Below, one piece after another: positions 53,812-62,685 of a stretch of 64,000 nt of DNA. The stretch covers positions 1-64,000 of the forward strand of contig NZ_BMXA01000007.1 of assembly GCF_014651515.1 (NCBI RefSeq), given 5' to 3'. The notes beneath the pieces were generated by a model. It had not been told where the DNA came from, searched no databases, and saw only the letters and a list, made by a program, of their open reading frames with translations. This stretch comes from Arenicella chitinivorans (lineage in GTDB: Bacteria; Pseudomonadota; Gammaproteobacteria; Arenicellales; Arenicellaceae). Every line of letters starts with the position of its first letter. Positions within the stretch are counted from its first letter, which is position 1. The position numbers were made by a program, and so were the translations under genes.

Positions 53812-54978
53812 ATGCGGAATTATTTGTTTACGTCAGAGTCCGTCTCGGAAGGCCACCCTGACAAAGTTGCGGATCAGATCTCTGATACCGTTCTCGATTA
53901 TCTTCTGGAAGAAGATCCATACTCGCGCGTCGCGTGTGAAACCTTGGTTAACACCGGCTTAGTGGTGTTGTCTGGTGAGATCACCAGTGCGCGTAGTTTG
54001 GACGGTGTGGTTGAACGGATACGCGATACTATCAAAGAAATCGGCTACAGCGGCTCAGAAATGGGTTTTGATCACAGTAGCTGCGCCATTATGCTAACGC
54101 TGGATCCGCAGTCCAAAGACATTGCCCAAGGCGTGAACGAAGGCGAAGGTATTGATTTGGACCAAGGTGCTGGCGACCAAGGCTTGATGTTTGGTTACGC
54201 CTGTAGCGAGACGGATGTGTTGATGCCGATGCCGATTGAGTACTCGCATCGTTTAGTTAAAAAGCAATCCGAGTTGCGCAAAAACGGTCAGTTGCCCTGG
54301 TTGCGACCCGATGCAAAATCACAGGTCACTGTACGTTACGAAAACGACAAACCAAGTTTCATTGACACTGTGGTGCTGTCGACGCAACACGATGAGTCAG
54401 TCTCACATAAAGATTTGGTTGAGGCGGTAATCGAAGAAATTGTTAAACCTGTTTTGCCTGCCGATATGGTCACCGCAGAAACAAAGTATCTGATTAACCC
54501 GACCGGGCGTTTTGTTATCGGCGGGCCGGTTGGTGACTGTGGGATTACTGGGCGTAAAATTATCGTGGATACCTACGGTGGTGCAGCGCATCACGGTGGC
54601 GGCGCGTTCTCTGGCAAGGACCCATCGAAAGTTGACCGCTCCGCCGCGTATGCCGGTCGCTATGTAGCTAAAAACGTGGTGGCCGCGGGGTTGGCTGACC
54701 GTTGTGAAGTCCAAGTTGCGTATGCGATAGGTGTGGCTAAGCCGGTGAGCTTAATGGTGAACACGTTTGGTACGGCCAAGATTGAAGAAACGAAGATCGA
54801 AGCCTTGGTGTTAGAGCATTTTGACTTGCGTCCAAAGGCCATTATCCAGACCTTGGATCTACTTCGACCTATTTATCGAAACTCAGCCGCGTATGGCCAT
54901 TTTGGTCGTACTGAACCAGAATTTACTTGGGAGCATACGGATAAGGCGGATGCCTTACGTGAGGCAGCCGGGCTGTAA
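53812..54978 (+). CDS. metK: S-adenosylmethionine synthase
   Basis: MetK makes S-adenosylmethionine from methionine and ATP. It supplies the methyl donor for many enzymes in this window (PrmA, UbiE, RsmA and the C-methyltransferases). The 388-residue protein has [20 protein letters not shown], the ATP loop [12 protein letters not shown] and [22 protein letters not shown] 53812 (MRNYLFTS) is chosen over a TTG at 53773 by homology and the AAGG just upstream. Confidence 0.97.
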   Translation: MRNYLFTSESVSEGHPDKVADQISDTVLDYLLEEDPYSRVACETLVNTGLVVLSGEITSARSLDGVVERIRDTIKEIGYSGSEMGFDHSSCAIMLTLDPQSKDIAQGVNEGEGIDLDQGAGDQGLMFGYACSETDVLMPMPIEYSHRLVKKQSELRKNGQLPWLRPDAKSQVTVRYENDKPSFIDTVVLSTQHDESVSHKDLVEAVIEEIVKPVLPADMVTAETKYLINPTGRFVIGGPVGDCGITGRKIIVDTYGGAAHHGGGAFSGKDPSKVDRSAAYAGRYVAKNVVAAGLADRCEVQVAYAIGVAKPVSLMVNTFGTAKIEETKIEALVLEHFDLRPKAIIQTLDLLRPIYRNSAAYGHFGRTEPEFTWEHTDKADALREAAGL

Positions 54979-55002
54979 AGTCCAGGACCCAGGATTCAAA
55001 TC

Positions 55003-55028
55003 AAGGGCTGCAATTGCAGCCCTTTTTT
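55003..55028 (+). terminator. Rho-independent terminator of metK
   Basis: AAGGGCTGCA and TGCAGCCCTT form a perfect stem around AT, followed by TTTTTT. The convergent AI-2E-type gene ends just beyond it. Confidence 0.88.
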
Positions 55029-55033
55029 GATTT

Positions 55034-56140
55034 TTAAGCGGTGTTTCTGGAATCCGAGTTGGCTTGTTCCATCCCCGCCAGTTCACCGTTGACTTCGGCA
55101 AACTTAAGACTGCCATCGCCGGATAATAGGATCGCAATGTAGCGTGTTTTTTCGAAGTGCGCGAACACAATCAGCATCATCACCGTGATTGGCACACTCA
55201 AAAACATCCCGGCAATTCCCCAAATACTGCCCCAAAGCGTCAACGACATCATTACTACGAATGGGCTGACATTTAATGAGTTACCCATCAGTCTCGGTTC
55301 TAAAAAGTTCCCTACAGCGACCTGAATCGCGCCAACACCGGCAAGGACAATGAAAAATTGCGTGAACGTGTCAAACTGAATCAACGCGAGAATGGCAGGA
55401 AACAGCGTTGCGATAATTGACCCAATTGTCGGAATGTAGTTCAGCATGAATATGGTGAACGCCCAAAAGCCAGCGAAATCGACACCGACCCATTTCAGTA
55501 CGCCGTAACTGATGATACCAGTGAGCGAGCTGGTGACGGTTTTGATCCAAAGATAGGTCTGAATGTCTTCCTGCGCATGCGACAAAATACTCATAATCGA
55601 ATGGCGCCGATAGCGGTCCGGAAAGATCGCCGCAATCTTCTTTTGGAACGTGCCTTGTTCCAGCAACATGAACATCACGTAGAACAGTACTAATGAAATG
55701 TTGCCGATCATGCCGGTGAATGTGCTGGCTAGCGTACTAATCAACGGTGCAATCTCGATTCGACTAACCATCTGCTTTACGTTAGGCAACAAATCAAAGC
55801 GTGAGTCGGCCCCTAATTTAATCAACATTTGGTCAAAATTAGCCTTGTACTCGGGTGCGGCTGCACGCACGGCGGTGATGTTGTCAGACACCATATTGAT
55901 CGCGAAGCCAAAAAATAGACCAATACTGATCAGTGCCAAAATTAAGGTGATCCAGTTGGGTTTTTCAAACAATGGGATCGCACGCGCGAAGGTTCGGCTT
56001 AGCGCGTTGATCACGTACCAGACCATCACGGCGACGGCCAAGGGTACTAAAAATGCTTGCCCGACAACCAACACATAGAAAACCGCGATGGTGGCTAAAA
56101 TGACGAGCGAGACAGAAATGGCACGGTTATCTATGGTCAT
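55034..56140 (-). CDS. AI-2E family transporter (PerM-like)
   Basis: This 368-residue inner-membrane protein has about eight helices. The family region LMGNSLNVSPFVVMMSLTLWG and FSLP-like GMFLSVPITVMMLIVFAH near the C-terminus is characteristic. Members export autoinducer-2, act as Na+(Li+)/H+ antiporters or are uncharacterised permeases, so the substrate is open. The start at 56140 (MTIDNRA) is preferred to 56206, whose extra residues are poorly hydrophobic and basic. Confidence 0.85.
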   Translation of the reverse strand: MTIDNRAISVSLVILATIAVFYVLVVGQAFLVPLAVAVMVWYVINALSRTFARAIPLFEKPNWITLILALISIGLFFGFAINMVSDNITAVRAAAPEYKANFDQMLIKLGADSRFDLLPNVKQMVSRIEIAPLISTLASTFTGMIGNISLVLFYVMFMLLEQGTFQKKIAAIFPDRYRRHSIMSILSHAQEDIQTYLWIKTVTSSLTGIISYGVLKWVGVDFAGFWAFTIFMLNYIPTIGSIIATLFPAILALIQFDTFTQFFIVLAGVGAIQVAVGNFLEPRLMGNSLNVSPFVVMMSLTLWGSIWGIAGMFLSVPITVMMLIVFAHFEKTRYIAILLSGDGSLKFAEVNGELAGMEQANSDSRNTA

Positions 56141-56232
56141 TGGAGTACTCAACTGAATAGCAGAGCACCTATAGTAAAGCCTCGCCCAAATCACAACAAG
56201 TCGCATGGGAGGCGTGAAGCAAAGAGAGCAGG

Positions 56233-56238
56233 TATAAT
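56233..56238 (+). promoter_or_regulatory. -10 element upstream of apt
   Basis: A perfect TATAAT preceded by GG lies 44 bases before ATG 56282. The -35 region (AGGCGT) is weak. Confidence 0.4.
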
Positions 56239-56281
56239 CATCACATTGTTTGCTTACCTGCTCGATACGAGCACTGATTTG

Positions 56282-56794
56282 ATGGATCTCAAAAATTTAA
56301 TTCGCACTATTCCGGACTTTCCAAAACCGGGTATTCAGTTCAAAGACATTGAGTCGATTACCGAGCACCCAGAGGCCTTTTCGCATGTGGTAGAGCGGTT
56401 TTCTGAAGCCATGGAAGCGCACGACATTGATAAAATCGTGGCGCTGGATGCCCGCGGCTTTTTATTTGGTGGCGCGTTAGGGCTGCGACAAAAATTGCCG
56501 ATCGTGATGGCACGCAAAAAAGGCAAACTGGGCGGTGACTGCGTGGCTGAAACCTATGCTTTAGAATATGGCAGTGCTGAAGTCGAGTTGCAGAAAACCG
56601 CCATTAAATCAGGCGAGAAAGTAATGATTATCGACGACTTGCTAGCGACCGGTGGCACCGCGGCGGCAGCGGCGGCCTTGGTGAATCAGGTCGGTGGCGA
56701 TGTGACCCTATTTGCGTTTGTGATCGAATTAGACGGTTTGAATGGACGTGCTCAGCTCGGCGACGTCGATACAGTTGCGCTGGTGTCTTTCTAA
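56282..56794 (+). CDS. apt: Adenine phosphoribosyltransferase
   Basis: Apt salvages adenine to AMP using PRPP. The 170-residue protein starts MDLKNLIRTIPDFPKPGIQF, with the N-terminal family motif and the PRPP-binding VMIIDDLLATGGTAAAAA. An upstream TTG (56246) is rejected in favour of ATG 56282 by homology. The yhhN-like gene begins 22 bases later on the same strand. Confidence 0.96.
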   Translation: MDLKNLIRTIPDFPKPGIQFKDIESITEHPEAFSHVVERFSEAMEAHDIDKIVALDARGFLFGGALGLRQKLPIVMARKKGKLGGDCVAETYALEYGSAEVELQKTAIKSGEKVMIIDDLLATGGTAAAAAALVNQVGGDVTLFAFVIELDGLNGRAQLGDVDTVALVSF

Positions 56795-56816
56795 CAATGT
56801 ACCGGTAGGGGACAAT

Positions 56817-57506
56817 ATGGGTTCTGGTTGGGTCAAACAAATCGTATTGATTGCGGCGATTGTGTTCGCCGCGTGCGCCGCCATTGCGTCGGAATACGCC
56901 GGAATGCGCGTGGCCTTTATGGCCCTTAAACCGCTGACAACGATCCTGATTATTGCCTTGTTTTGGCAGTTGGCAAATGGGCTTGGGTCGATTGAATTAC
57001 GTGTGATGTTCGGTGCGCTGTGTTTGTGTCTTCTGGGCGACACCTTGCTGCTGTTTGATGCGCTGTTTGTTTTTGGGTTGACTGCGTTTTTGTTTGCTCA
57101 TCTTGGGTTTATCGTGGTGTTTGCGCGCGCATATGGCCTGCGATTATCCTGGTTTCCAACGCTCGTAATCGGTTCCGCGGCGGTTGGGTATTTCTCTCTA
57201 CTTTTCCCACACCTAGGGGTGTTGACTGTGCCGGTCGCCGTCTACCTCAGCGTAATTATTTCGATGGTGTTGTGCGCGGTCGGAATGGCATCATATTCTG
57301 GCTCGGCCGTGGCCAGAGGTGTGGCCTTGGGTGCAATCGTGTTTGCAATCTCGGACTCCGTGATTGCCTACAATAAATTTCTTCAGCCGGTCTGGTGGTC
57401 TAGCTTGGTTATTCTGAGCTTCTACTGGTTGGCCATGACGTTACTCGCCATGTTGGTGCCGCCTCTACTGAAGCAGGCCCACATCGAACGAGGCTCAAGG
57501 CTTTGA
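56817..57506 (+). CDS. YhhN-family protein (lysoplasmalogenase-like)
   Basis: This 229-residue protein has seven or eight hydrophobic helices. The motif FMALKPLTTILII (about residue 40), then CLLGDTLLLFD and the ISDSVIAYNKF region, match the YhhN/TMEM86 family, whose animal members hydrolyse lysoplasmalogens. A GGGG lies 7 bases upstream of ATG 56817. It overlaps the nucleotidyltransferase by 4 bases. Confidence 0.85.
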   Translation: MGSGWVKQIVLIAAIVFAACAAIASEYAGMRVAFMALKPLTTILIIALFWQLANGLGSIELRVMFGALCLCLLGDTLLLFDALFVFGLTAFLFAHLGFIVVFARAYGLRLSWFPTLVIGSAAVGYFSLLFPHLGVLTVPVAVYLSVIISMVLCAVGMASYSGSAVARGVALGAIVFAISDSVIAYNKFLQPVWWSSLVILSFYWLAMTLLAMLVPPLLKQAHIERGSRL

Positions 57507-58246
57507 TCGAGCATGCTTGCATTCTAGCTGGCGGGCGTGGCACACGCATGTTGGGCGGCGCAGAACAACAACCGAAAACGTTGATGAGAGTCGGTGGCGT
57601 ATTTTTGTTAGACCATATTCTGGTCCACCTAGCGACCAGCGGTGTCCAACGCGTAACCATTGCCGGTGGTTACAAAGTTGAACACTTAGAACGGCATGGG
57701 TTCAATCGTCCCAGGCACGGGCTTGATCTACAATTGATCGACACCGGCCTGGATACCAATACTGGGGGACGTGTGCTGGCGTTGAGCAGTGCTATTGGCG
57801 ACCAGCCTTTTCTGTTGAGTTGGAGCGATGCGGTATCCAACGTTGATTTCGCCGCCATGTGTGCCCAACACCAAGCCGATTCCGCAGAACTTACCCTGGC
57901 TGCCGTGCATCCGCCTCAGCGTTTTGGGGCATTGCGTCTTCATGACCGGACGGTGACGCACTATACGGAAAAGCAAAGACAATCCGATCATTGGGTCAGT
58001 GGGGGTTACTTTGTGGTTAACCCGTCTGTGTTGAAGATGATTACGGGGCCAGAGTGTTCTTGGGAACACGACGTCCTCACTCCTTTAAGTCAAGGTGGGA
58101 GGTTACAGGCATACCGGCATGAAGGGGATTGGCAGTGCATGGATATACAATCCGAATGGCAATACCTTAATGAGCTGGTCGCACAGGACAGGGCTTTCTG
58201 GCCTCTGCCGGCCACACACAATCAATACCAGACTATGCAAACATGA
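57503..58246 (+). CDS. Sugar-phosphate nucleotidyltransferase, RfbF-like
   Basis: This 247-residue enzyme begins CILAGGRGTRMLGGAEQQPK, the nucleotidyltransferase signature. Several stretches follow glucose-1-phosphate cytidylyltransferase RfbF: DTGLDTNTGGRVLAL, SWSDAVSNVDFAAM, PPQRFGALRL, WVSGGYFVVNPSVL, WEHDVLTPL and YRHEGDWQCMDIQSEW. It therefore probably makes a CDP- (or other NDP-) sugar that the adjacent epimerase and C-methyltransferases modify. The start at TTG 57503 is coupled to the upstream gene, and no better start fits. Confidence 0.78.
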   Translation: MIEHACILAGGRGTRMLGGAEQQPKTLMRVGGVFLLDHILVHLATSGVQRVTIAGGYKVEHLERHGFNRPRHGLDLQLIDTGLDTNTGGRVLALSSAIGDQPFLLSWSDAVSNVDFAAMCAQHQADSAELTLAAVHPPQRFGALRLHDRTVTHYTEKQRQSDHWVSGGYFVVNPSVLKMITGPECSWEHDVLTPLSQGGRLQAYRHEGDWQCMDIQSEWQYLNELVAQDRAFWPLPATHNQYQTMQT

Positions 58247-59274
58247 AAGTACTCGTGACTGGTCATCTTGGGTATATCGGCGGTGTTCTCGTGCCTATGC
58301 TCAATGCGGCAGGTCACGAGGTCGATGGTTGTGACATGAACTTTTTTGCAGACTGTGTCTATGTGCCGGAGGCCAGCTTTCATGGCCACAATCTCGCTAA
58401 GGACGTTCGAGATCTAACCGTACAGGATCTCGAAGGCTATGAAGCCGTGATTCATCTGGCTGGGCTTTCCAACGACCCATTAGGTAACTTTGATCCAACC
58501 TTAACGATAGAAATTAATCAATCTGCTTCAGTTAGGTTGGCAGGTCTAGCAAAACAAGCCGGTGTGCGTCGTTTCTTGTTTGCCTCGTCGTGCAGCAACT
58601 ACGGCGCCAGTGCGGGCGAACTGCTGGATGAGCACGCGCCATTCAACCCCCAAACAGCCTATGGGCATTCCAAAGTGGGGGCAGAAACGGCTGTTTGCGA
58701 ACTGGCTTGCGCAAGCTTTGAACCTTGTAATTTGCGCGCCGGCACGGTGTATGGCGTAGCCCCGCGTATCCGATTTGATCTGGTGGTGAATAATCTGGTG
58801 GCGTACGCGCTCGCGAGCAAACAGGTGGTGTTAAAAAGCGATGGCCGTGCCTGGCGTCCACTGGTACATGTCAGTGATGTTGCGCGAGCCTATGTCGCCA
58901 CGCTCGAAGCGCCATCAGCACGGGTAGCAGGGCAGGCCTTTAATGTGGGCCGAACTGCAGAAAATTACCAGATCCTCGAGGTGGCTAGGTTGGTACACGC
59001 AGCGGTTCCCGGATCGGAGTTACGCACCCTAGATGAAGCGTTTGCCGATACGCGGAATTACCGTGTCAATTGCGACAAACTGGTGCAAACAGTGCCAGCC
59101 TATCGGCCGGTCTGGGATCTGGCTGCTGGAATTCAGGAATTGGTTGACGTTATTACGCGCGTGCCGGTCGCGGTCGAGGACTTCGAGGGTAATCGGTTTA
59201 ATCGACTTGCACATTTGAAATCGCTGATATCGAACGGCGTCATTGATTGCGCTTTGCGTGCCACTGGTAGGTAG
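58243..59274 (+). CDS. NAD-dependent epimerase/dehydratase (extended SDR)
   Basis: This 343-residue sugar-nucleotide SDR has the Rossmann motif MKVLVTGHLGYIGG, the AGLSND loop, active-site Ser (FASSCSNYG) and the YGHSK motif. The substrate domain follows (VYGVAPRIRFDLVVNNLV, GRAWRPLVHVSDVARAY). The R-x-x-V-H-V-x-D pattern is typical of sugar epimerases, dehydratases and reductases. It overlaps the nucleotidyltransferase by 4 bases and ends 8 bases from the convergent methyltransferase. The exact reaction is unknown. Confidence 0.85.
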   Translation: MKVLVTGHLGYIGGVLVPMLNAAGHEVDGCDMNFFADCVYVPEASFHGHNLAKDVRDLTVQDLEGYEAVIHLAGLSNDPLGNFDPTLTIEINQSASVRLAGLAKQAGVRRFLFASSCSNYGASAGELLDEHAPFNPQTAYGHSKVGAETAVCELACASFEPCNLRAGTVYGVAPRIRFDLVVNNLVAYALASKQVVLKSDGRAWRPLVHVSDVARAYVATLEAPSARVAGQAFNVGRTAENYQILEVARLVHAAVPGSELRTLDEAFADTRNYRVNCDKLVQTVPAYRPVWDLAAGIQELVDVITRVPVAVEDFEGNRFNRLAHLKSLISNGVIDCALRATGR

Positions 59275-59282
59275 TGCGCGTG

Positions 59283-60440
59283 TTATTTCAACGCGATAAC
59301 GTCACCGTCGATGCGGAGCGTCTTTAACATCGTAGCCACTTCGTCGAGGTAAATTGGGTTGGCCACAAGGATGATTGCAAACTGGCGGTTTTGGAGCTGT
59401 TGCGGGTCGTGAATAAGCAGATCAGTAGCAGGCAAATACGTGCCGTGCTTATGGGGATTGATGTCCACCAGTGTCGTGCCGACTTTGAGTTCAGGTAGGG
59501 CGCTCAGTAATCCCACGGCCTTCGACGCAGCGCCCCAAACCAGTAACGCATTTTGCGTTGCAGCGGGTAGTAGGCGTTCGCGCCATGCGGCTAATTCAAG
59601 CTCTAGGTTCTGTTTGAATGCGGTGAATGGCAACGGGTTGGGTGCGGTGGTGCGTGTTGATTTGGTAACTGGCCGTGCCACCACATTGAGGTACTGGTCA
59701 TCGAAAATGGTCTCAGATTGGATTACCTCAAAGCCACACATTGAAAACAGCCTAGCGACCGCGTCGGCGCTAAAATAATTGCAGTGCTCGTAGTAAACAT
59801 CCCAGTATGCGGTGGTAGTCAGGATGCGTTCCAGTGCCGGTACCTGAATCGCCATTAGGCAATCGTGGTCGCCAATCGAGCTGCGTAACTGGGATAAAAA
59901 TTCACGTGGCTCAAACACATGTTCGAGCGTCATCTTGCATAGGTAAAAGTCGATCGCCGGGAGCGTTAGCTTGGCGCTTGGATTGGGCGGGTAGAGCTGC
60001 TGATACACGGTTAAACGTGCATCGCTGCGTGCACGTTTTGGGTTAAACGATGGGTCAAAGCCAATCGCTTCAGTAATCCCAGCGTCGAGCAGGGCCGTCA
60101 GGAATTCACCTTTCCCACAGCCGATCTCCAGTACGGTCTTACCACGAAGTTGATAGGACTCCACAAGCGTTACGGCAAATTGTCGATGAAATGTCTGGAA
60201 CTTGGGTGAGTAAGCTTGGGTTTCTTCATAGTCGCCATCGTAGTGCACAAGCGTAGCATCAAAGTCGCCGTTCCAAGCCATATTGCATTGGTTGCAGGCC
60301 AAGAGACGGATATCGCCTGTCGGGATTGCCTTCGCAGCATCGGCGCTTGGGGTGAGTCGTACGCTGTGGACTGGCACCGCCGACAAAAAGAAAAGTTCGG
60401 TGGTGCTGTGTTGCAGGCAGATCGGGCAAGGTGATGACAT
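59283..60440 (-). CDS. TylC-like sugar C-methyltransferase (paralogue 2)
   Basis: This 385-residue protein has three domains: N-terminal zinc-binding cysteines (CPIC at residues 5-8 and CNQCNMAW), a SAM-binding Rossmann domain (LEIGCGKGEFLTALLDAG) and a C-terminal C-methyltransferase lobe (ALLVWGAASKAVGLLSAL; VDINPHKHGTYLPAT). The active-site-like YYEHCNYFS keeps the Glu-His pair of the sugar C-3 methyltransferase TylC3. Its start at 60440 overlaps the stop of the paralogue by one base. The likely acceptor is an NDP-keto sugar, which is inferred. Confidence 0.78.
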   Translation of the reverse strand: MSSPCPICLQHSTTELFFLSAVPVHSVRLTPSADAAKAIPTGDIRLLACNQCNMAWNGDFDATLVHYDGDYEETQAYSPKFQTFHRQFAVTLVESYQLRGKTVLEIGCGKGEFLTALLDAGITEAIGFDPSFNPKRARSDARLTVYQQLYPPNPSAKLTLPAIDFYLCKMTLEHVFEPREFLSQLRSSIGDHDCLMAIQVPALERILTTTAYWDVYYEHCNYFSADAVARLFSMCGFEVIQSETIFDDQYLNVVARPVTKSTRTTAPNPLPFTAFKQNLELELAAWRERLLPAATQNALLVWGAASKAVGLLSALPELKVGTTLVDINPHKHGTYLPATDLLIHDPQQLQNRQFAIILVANPIYLDEVATMLKTLRIDGDVIALK

Positions 60441-61663
60441 CAGTCGATTACCCTTAAGCTCGGATGCGGTAATACGAAGCGGCCACCTTGGGCACGAAAC
60501 CAGGCTAGTTCCGCCATAATTTCGTCGGCATAGTTCCAAGCAAAAACAATCAGGTAATCCACTGGCGCATTTCTAAGCATGTCGATAGACTCGATTCGAA
60601 GCCCGCTGGCAGGCATGAACAAGCCATGCTTGGCTGGATTTTTGTCTAGAACATAACTCAGTTGTGGTGCATCCAGCTCGGAGATGGCCAATAAGGTGCT
60701 GGCTTTGGCCGCAGCACCATAACCAGCAATCTTTTTACCTTGGTGATGCAGCGATTCCACGAGCTGTTTCAAAGCCCGTGGTGCTGCATAGAACGATGCA
60801 GCAAATTGAGTGATCGAGGCTTGCTTCAACAGCATGTTTTCGACGTCAAGGAGTGTCCGTACACTGTCGTCCTGCCGGGGTTGGTGGCCAAAGTGAATAC
60901 GCAGGGAACCGCCATACGCTTCGATTTGTTCCACTTTGTTGACGTGTAATCCGTGGTTTGCCAGTAGGCCTTTGAATGAAGTGAGGCTGTAATAGAAAAT
61001 ATGTTGATGGTACAGAGTATCGAATTGGCGCTGACCGAGCATCGGCAACGCATGGTGGAACTCAACCACGGCAGTACCGTTAGCGTCTAGCAAGAGGCCA
61101 ATACCAGCTAGCAAGTCGTGGATGTCAGGGACGTGCGCAACAACATTATTGGCAACGATCAGGTGTAGCTTTCCATGTTTCGCCAGAATCTGTTGCGCGA
61201 GTGCCCGCGTAAAAAAGGCGTTGATGGTTGGAACACCCTTGGCAATTGCAATATCAGCTTGTGGGGTGCAGGGTTCAATCCCCAGCGTGCGGTAGCCATG
61301 GTGTTTTAGATGTTGCAGAAAATACCCATCGTTGCTGGCGATTTCGACCACCGGGCGGGCAACATCGGGGGCATACTCTGCAATAAGCTGTGCCGCTAAA
61401 TCACCCATGCGCGCGACCAGTGACGCAATGTTGGAGGAAAAATACGGGTACTGATGATTGAATATCCGCTCTGGGATCAGGTGATATTCAAGTTGCAATA
61501 ATAAACACGCATCGCAATAGTGCACTACCAACGGCGCCTGGCTGGTCATATCGTGCGGCGATGAACTGAGTGCATCGCCGACCGGAATCATACCGAGGTC
61601 CAACAGGGGGGCGGCGAATGGGGTGTCACAGGCTCGACATTGGCTGACTGATTCAAACATCAA
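60440..61663 (-). CDS. TylC-like sugar C-methyltransferase (paralogue 1)
   Basis: This 407-residue protein has the classical C-methyltransferase architecture: zinc cysteines (CRAC at residues 9-12 and YCDACLLLQLEY), SAM motif VVEIASNDGYFLQHLK, NVVAHVPDIHDLL, and a C-terminal lobe KIAGYGAAAKASTLL with LDKNPAKHGLFMPAS. The catalytic-loop motif reads YHQHIFYYSL, whereas characterised TylC3-type enzymes have YHEH; the Glu is replaced by Gln. It overlaps the glycosyltransferase gene by 4 bases. The role is inferred as making a branched sugar for the surface glycan. Confidence 0.83.
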   Translation of the reverse strand: MMFESVSQCRACDTPFAAPLLDLGMIPVGDALSSSPHDMTSQAPLVVHYCDACLLLQLEYHLIPERIFNHQYPYFSSNIASLVARMGDLAAQLIAEYAPDVARPVVEIASNDGYFLQHLKHHGYRTLGIEPCTPQADIAIAKGVPTINAFFTRALAQQILAKHGKLHLIVANNVVAHVPDIHDLLAGIGLLLDANGTAVVEFHHALPMLGQRQFDTLYHQHIFYYSLTSFKGLLANHGLHVNKVEQIEAYGGSLRIHFGHQPRQDDSVRTLLDVENMLLKQASITQFAASFYAAPRALKQLVESLHHQGKKIAGYGAAAKASTLLAISELDAPQLSYVLDKNPAKHGLFMPASGLRIESIDMLRNAPVDYLIVFAWNYADEIMAELAWFRAQGGRFVLPHPSLRVID

Positions 61664-62685
61664 GAATGCGCGCTTTTGTTGGGGTAAGCTCGTGCCTTAA
61701 ATTCAGCGCGCGCGCGCCGTACCATGGCTTGGTCGATCAGAGTGAGTGTTGGGTAAGGAGGCAGTGGGGCGCGACTGTACAGTTGCTTCAATTCCAAACC
61801 GATTCTTTGGCGATTGTTGATTACCCAATGCCACCATTCACGCAGGCACGCGCGCCGCTCAGACCAACTTAGCGGTATCAAGAACACAGACCGCAAGTGT
61901 TCATACACTATGCGACACTCGGGGAACACGCGGCCTTGTCCCGCATTTGGATTCCACCAAGTGTAAAACCCATTACCTGATGCCATCAAATTCGACGCAT
62001 TGGTTGCATGCCAACGGTATTGGAATAGTGGTTCGTCAATGAACACAAACGGGTGCATCAGCGCCAGTCGAATCAGTACCACTCGGTCACTGGCTTTGTA
62101 CGGTTCAAACCCCGGGATTGAACGCAGTGCCTGCGTTCGTACAACTCCAAAGATTGGGAAAGCGGGTGGCGCGGCGTGAATCAGGTCCCCGTATCGAATT
62201 GCCGCATTGAGCGAGCTCAGCTCTACGTCGTCTTGGTAAAAGGTCATGGATGATTGGTCGCCATGCATCATCAGCGTTCGGGTGTATGCCAACTGTGCCG
62301 TGGGGTTCGCATCCAATGCGGCAACACAGCGTTCTAGGTGCGTTGGTAGGCACACATCGTCATGCGCTGCCAGCTTGAATAGCGGCGCTTTGGCGTGAGT
62401 GATCACGAAGCTGTGGTTCCAGCTGGCGCCGTGATTTTTGTCTGCTCGGTAGTAGCGGATTCGAGAATCCTGGGCGGCAAATTCTTCGCAAATGGCTTGA
62501 GTTGAATCCGTGGATGCGTTGTCAGATATGATTAACTCGAACTCGGTGTAGGTCTGACCCAACAGCGACGTAATCGCTTCACGTAAATAGTTCTCACCGT
62601 TGTAGACCGGCAGGCCGATGCTGACTTTGGGCGAGCTGTGATCAATCGCTTGGTTAGCTTGTTGGCGTTTTACGGTCGGCAGCAC
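61660..62685 (-). CDS. Family 2 glycosyltransferase
   Basis: This 341-residue GT-A enzyme has VSIGLPVYNGENYLREAITS, the FELIISDNASTDSTQAICE signature and the AHDDVCLPTHLERC metal-binding region. A C-terminal helical part carries basic residues. GTG 62685 is chosen as start because the frame further upstream lies inside the preceding gene and encodes no family-like sequence; it still overlaps that gene by 32 bases. The donor and acceptor are unknown. Confidence 0.82.
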   Translation of the reverse strand: MLPTVKRQQANQAIDHSSPKVSIGLPVYNGENYLREAITSLLGQTYTEFELIISDNASTDSTQAICEEFAAQDSRIRYYRADKNHGASWNHSFVITHAKAPLFKLAAHDDVCLPTHLERCVAALDANPTAQLAYTRTLMMHGDQSSMTFYQDDVELSSLNAAIRYGDLIHAAPPAFPIFGVVRTQALRSIPGFEPYKASDRVVLIRLALMHPFVFIDEPLFQYRWHATNASNLMASGNGFYTWWNPNAGQGRVFPECRIVYEHLRSVFLIPLSWSERRACLREWWHWVINNRQRIGLELKQLYSRAPLPPYPTLTLIDQAMVRRARAEFKARAYPNKSAHS

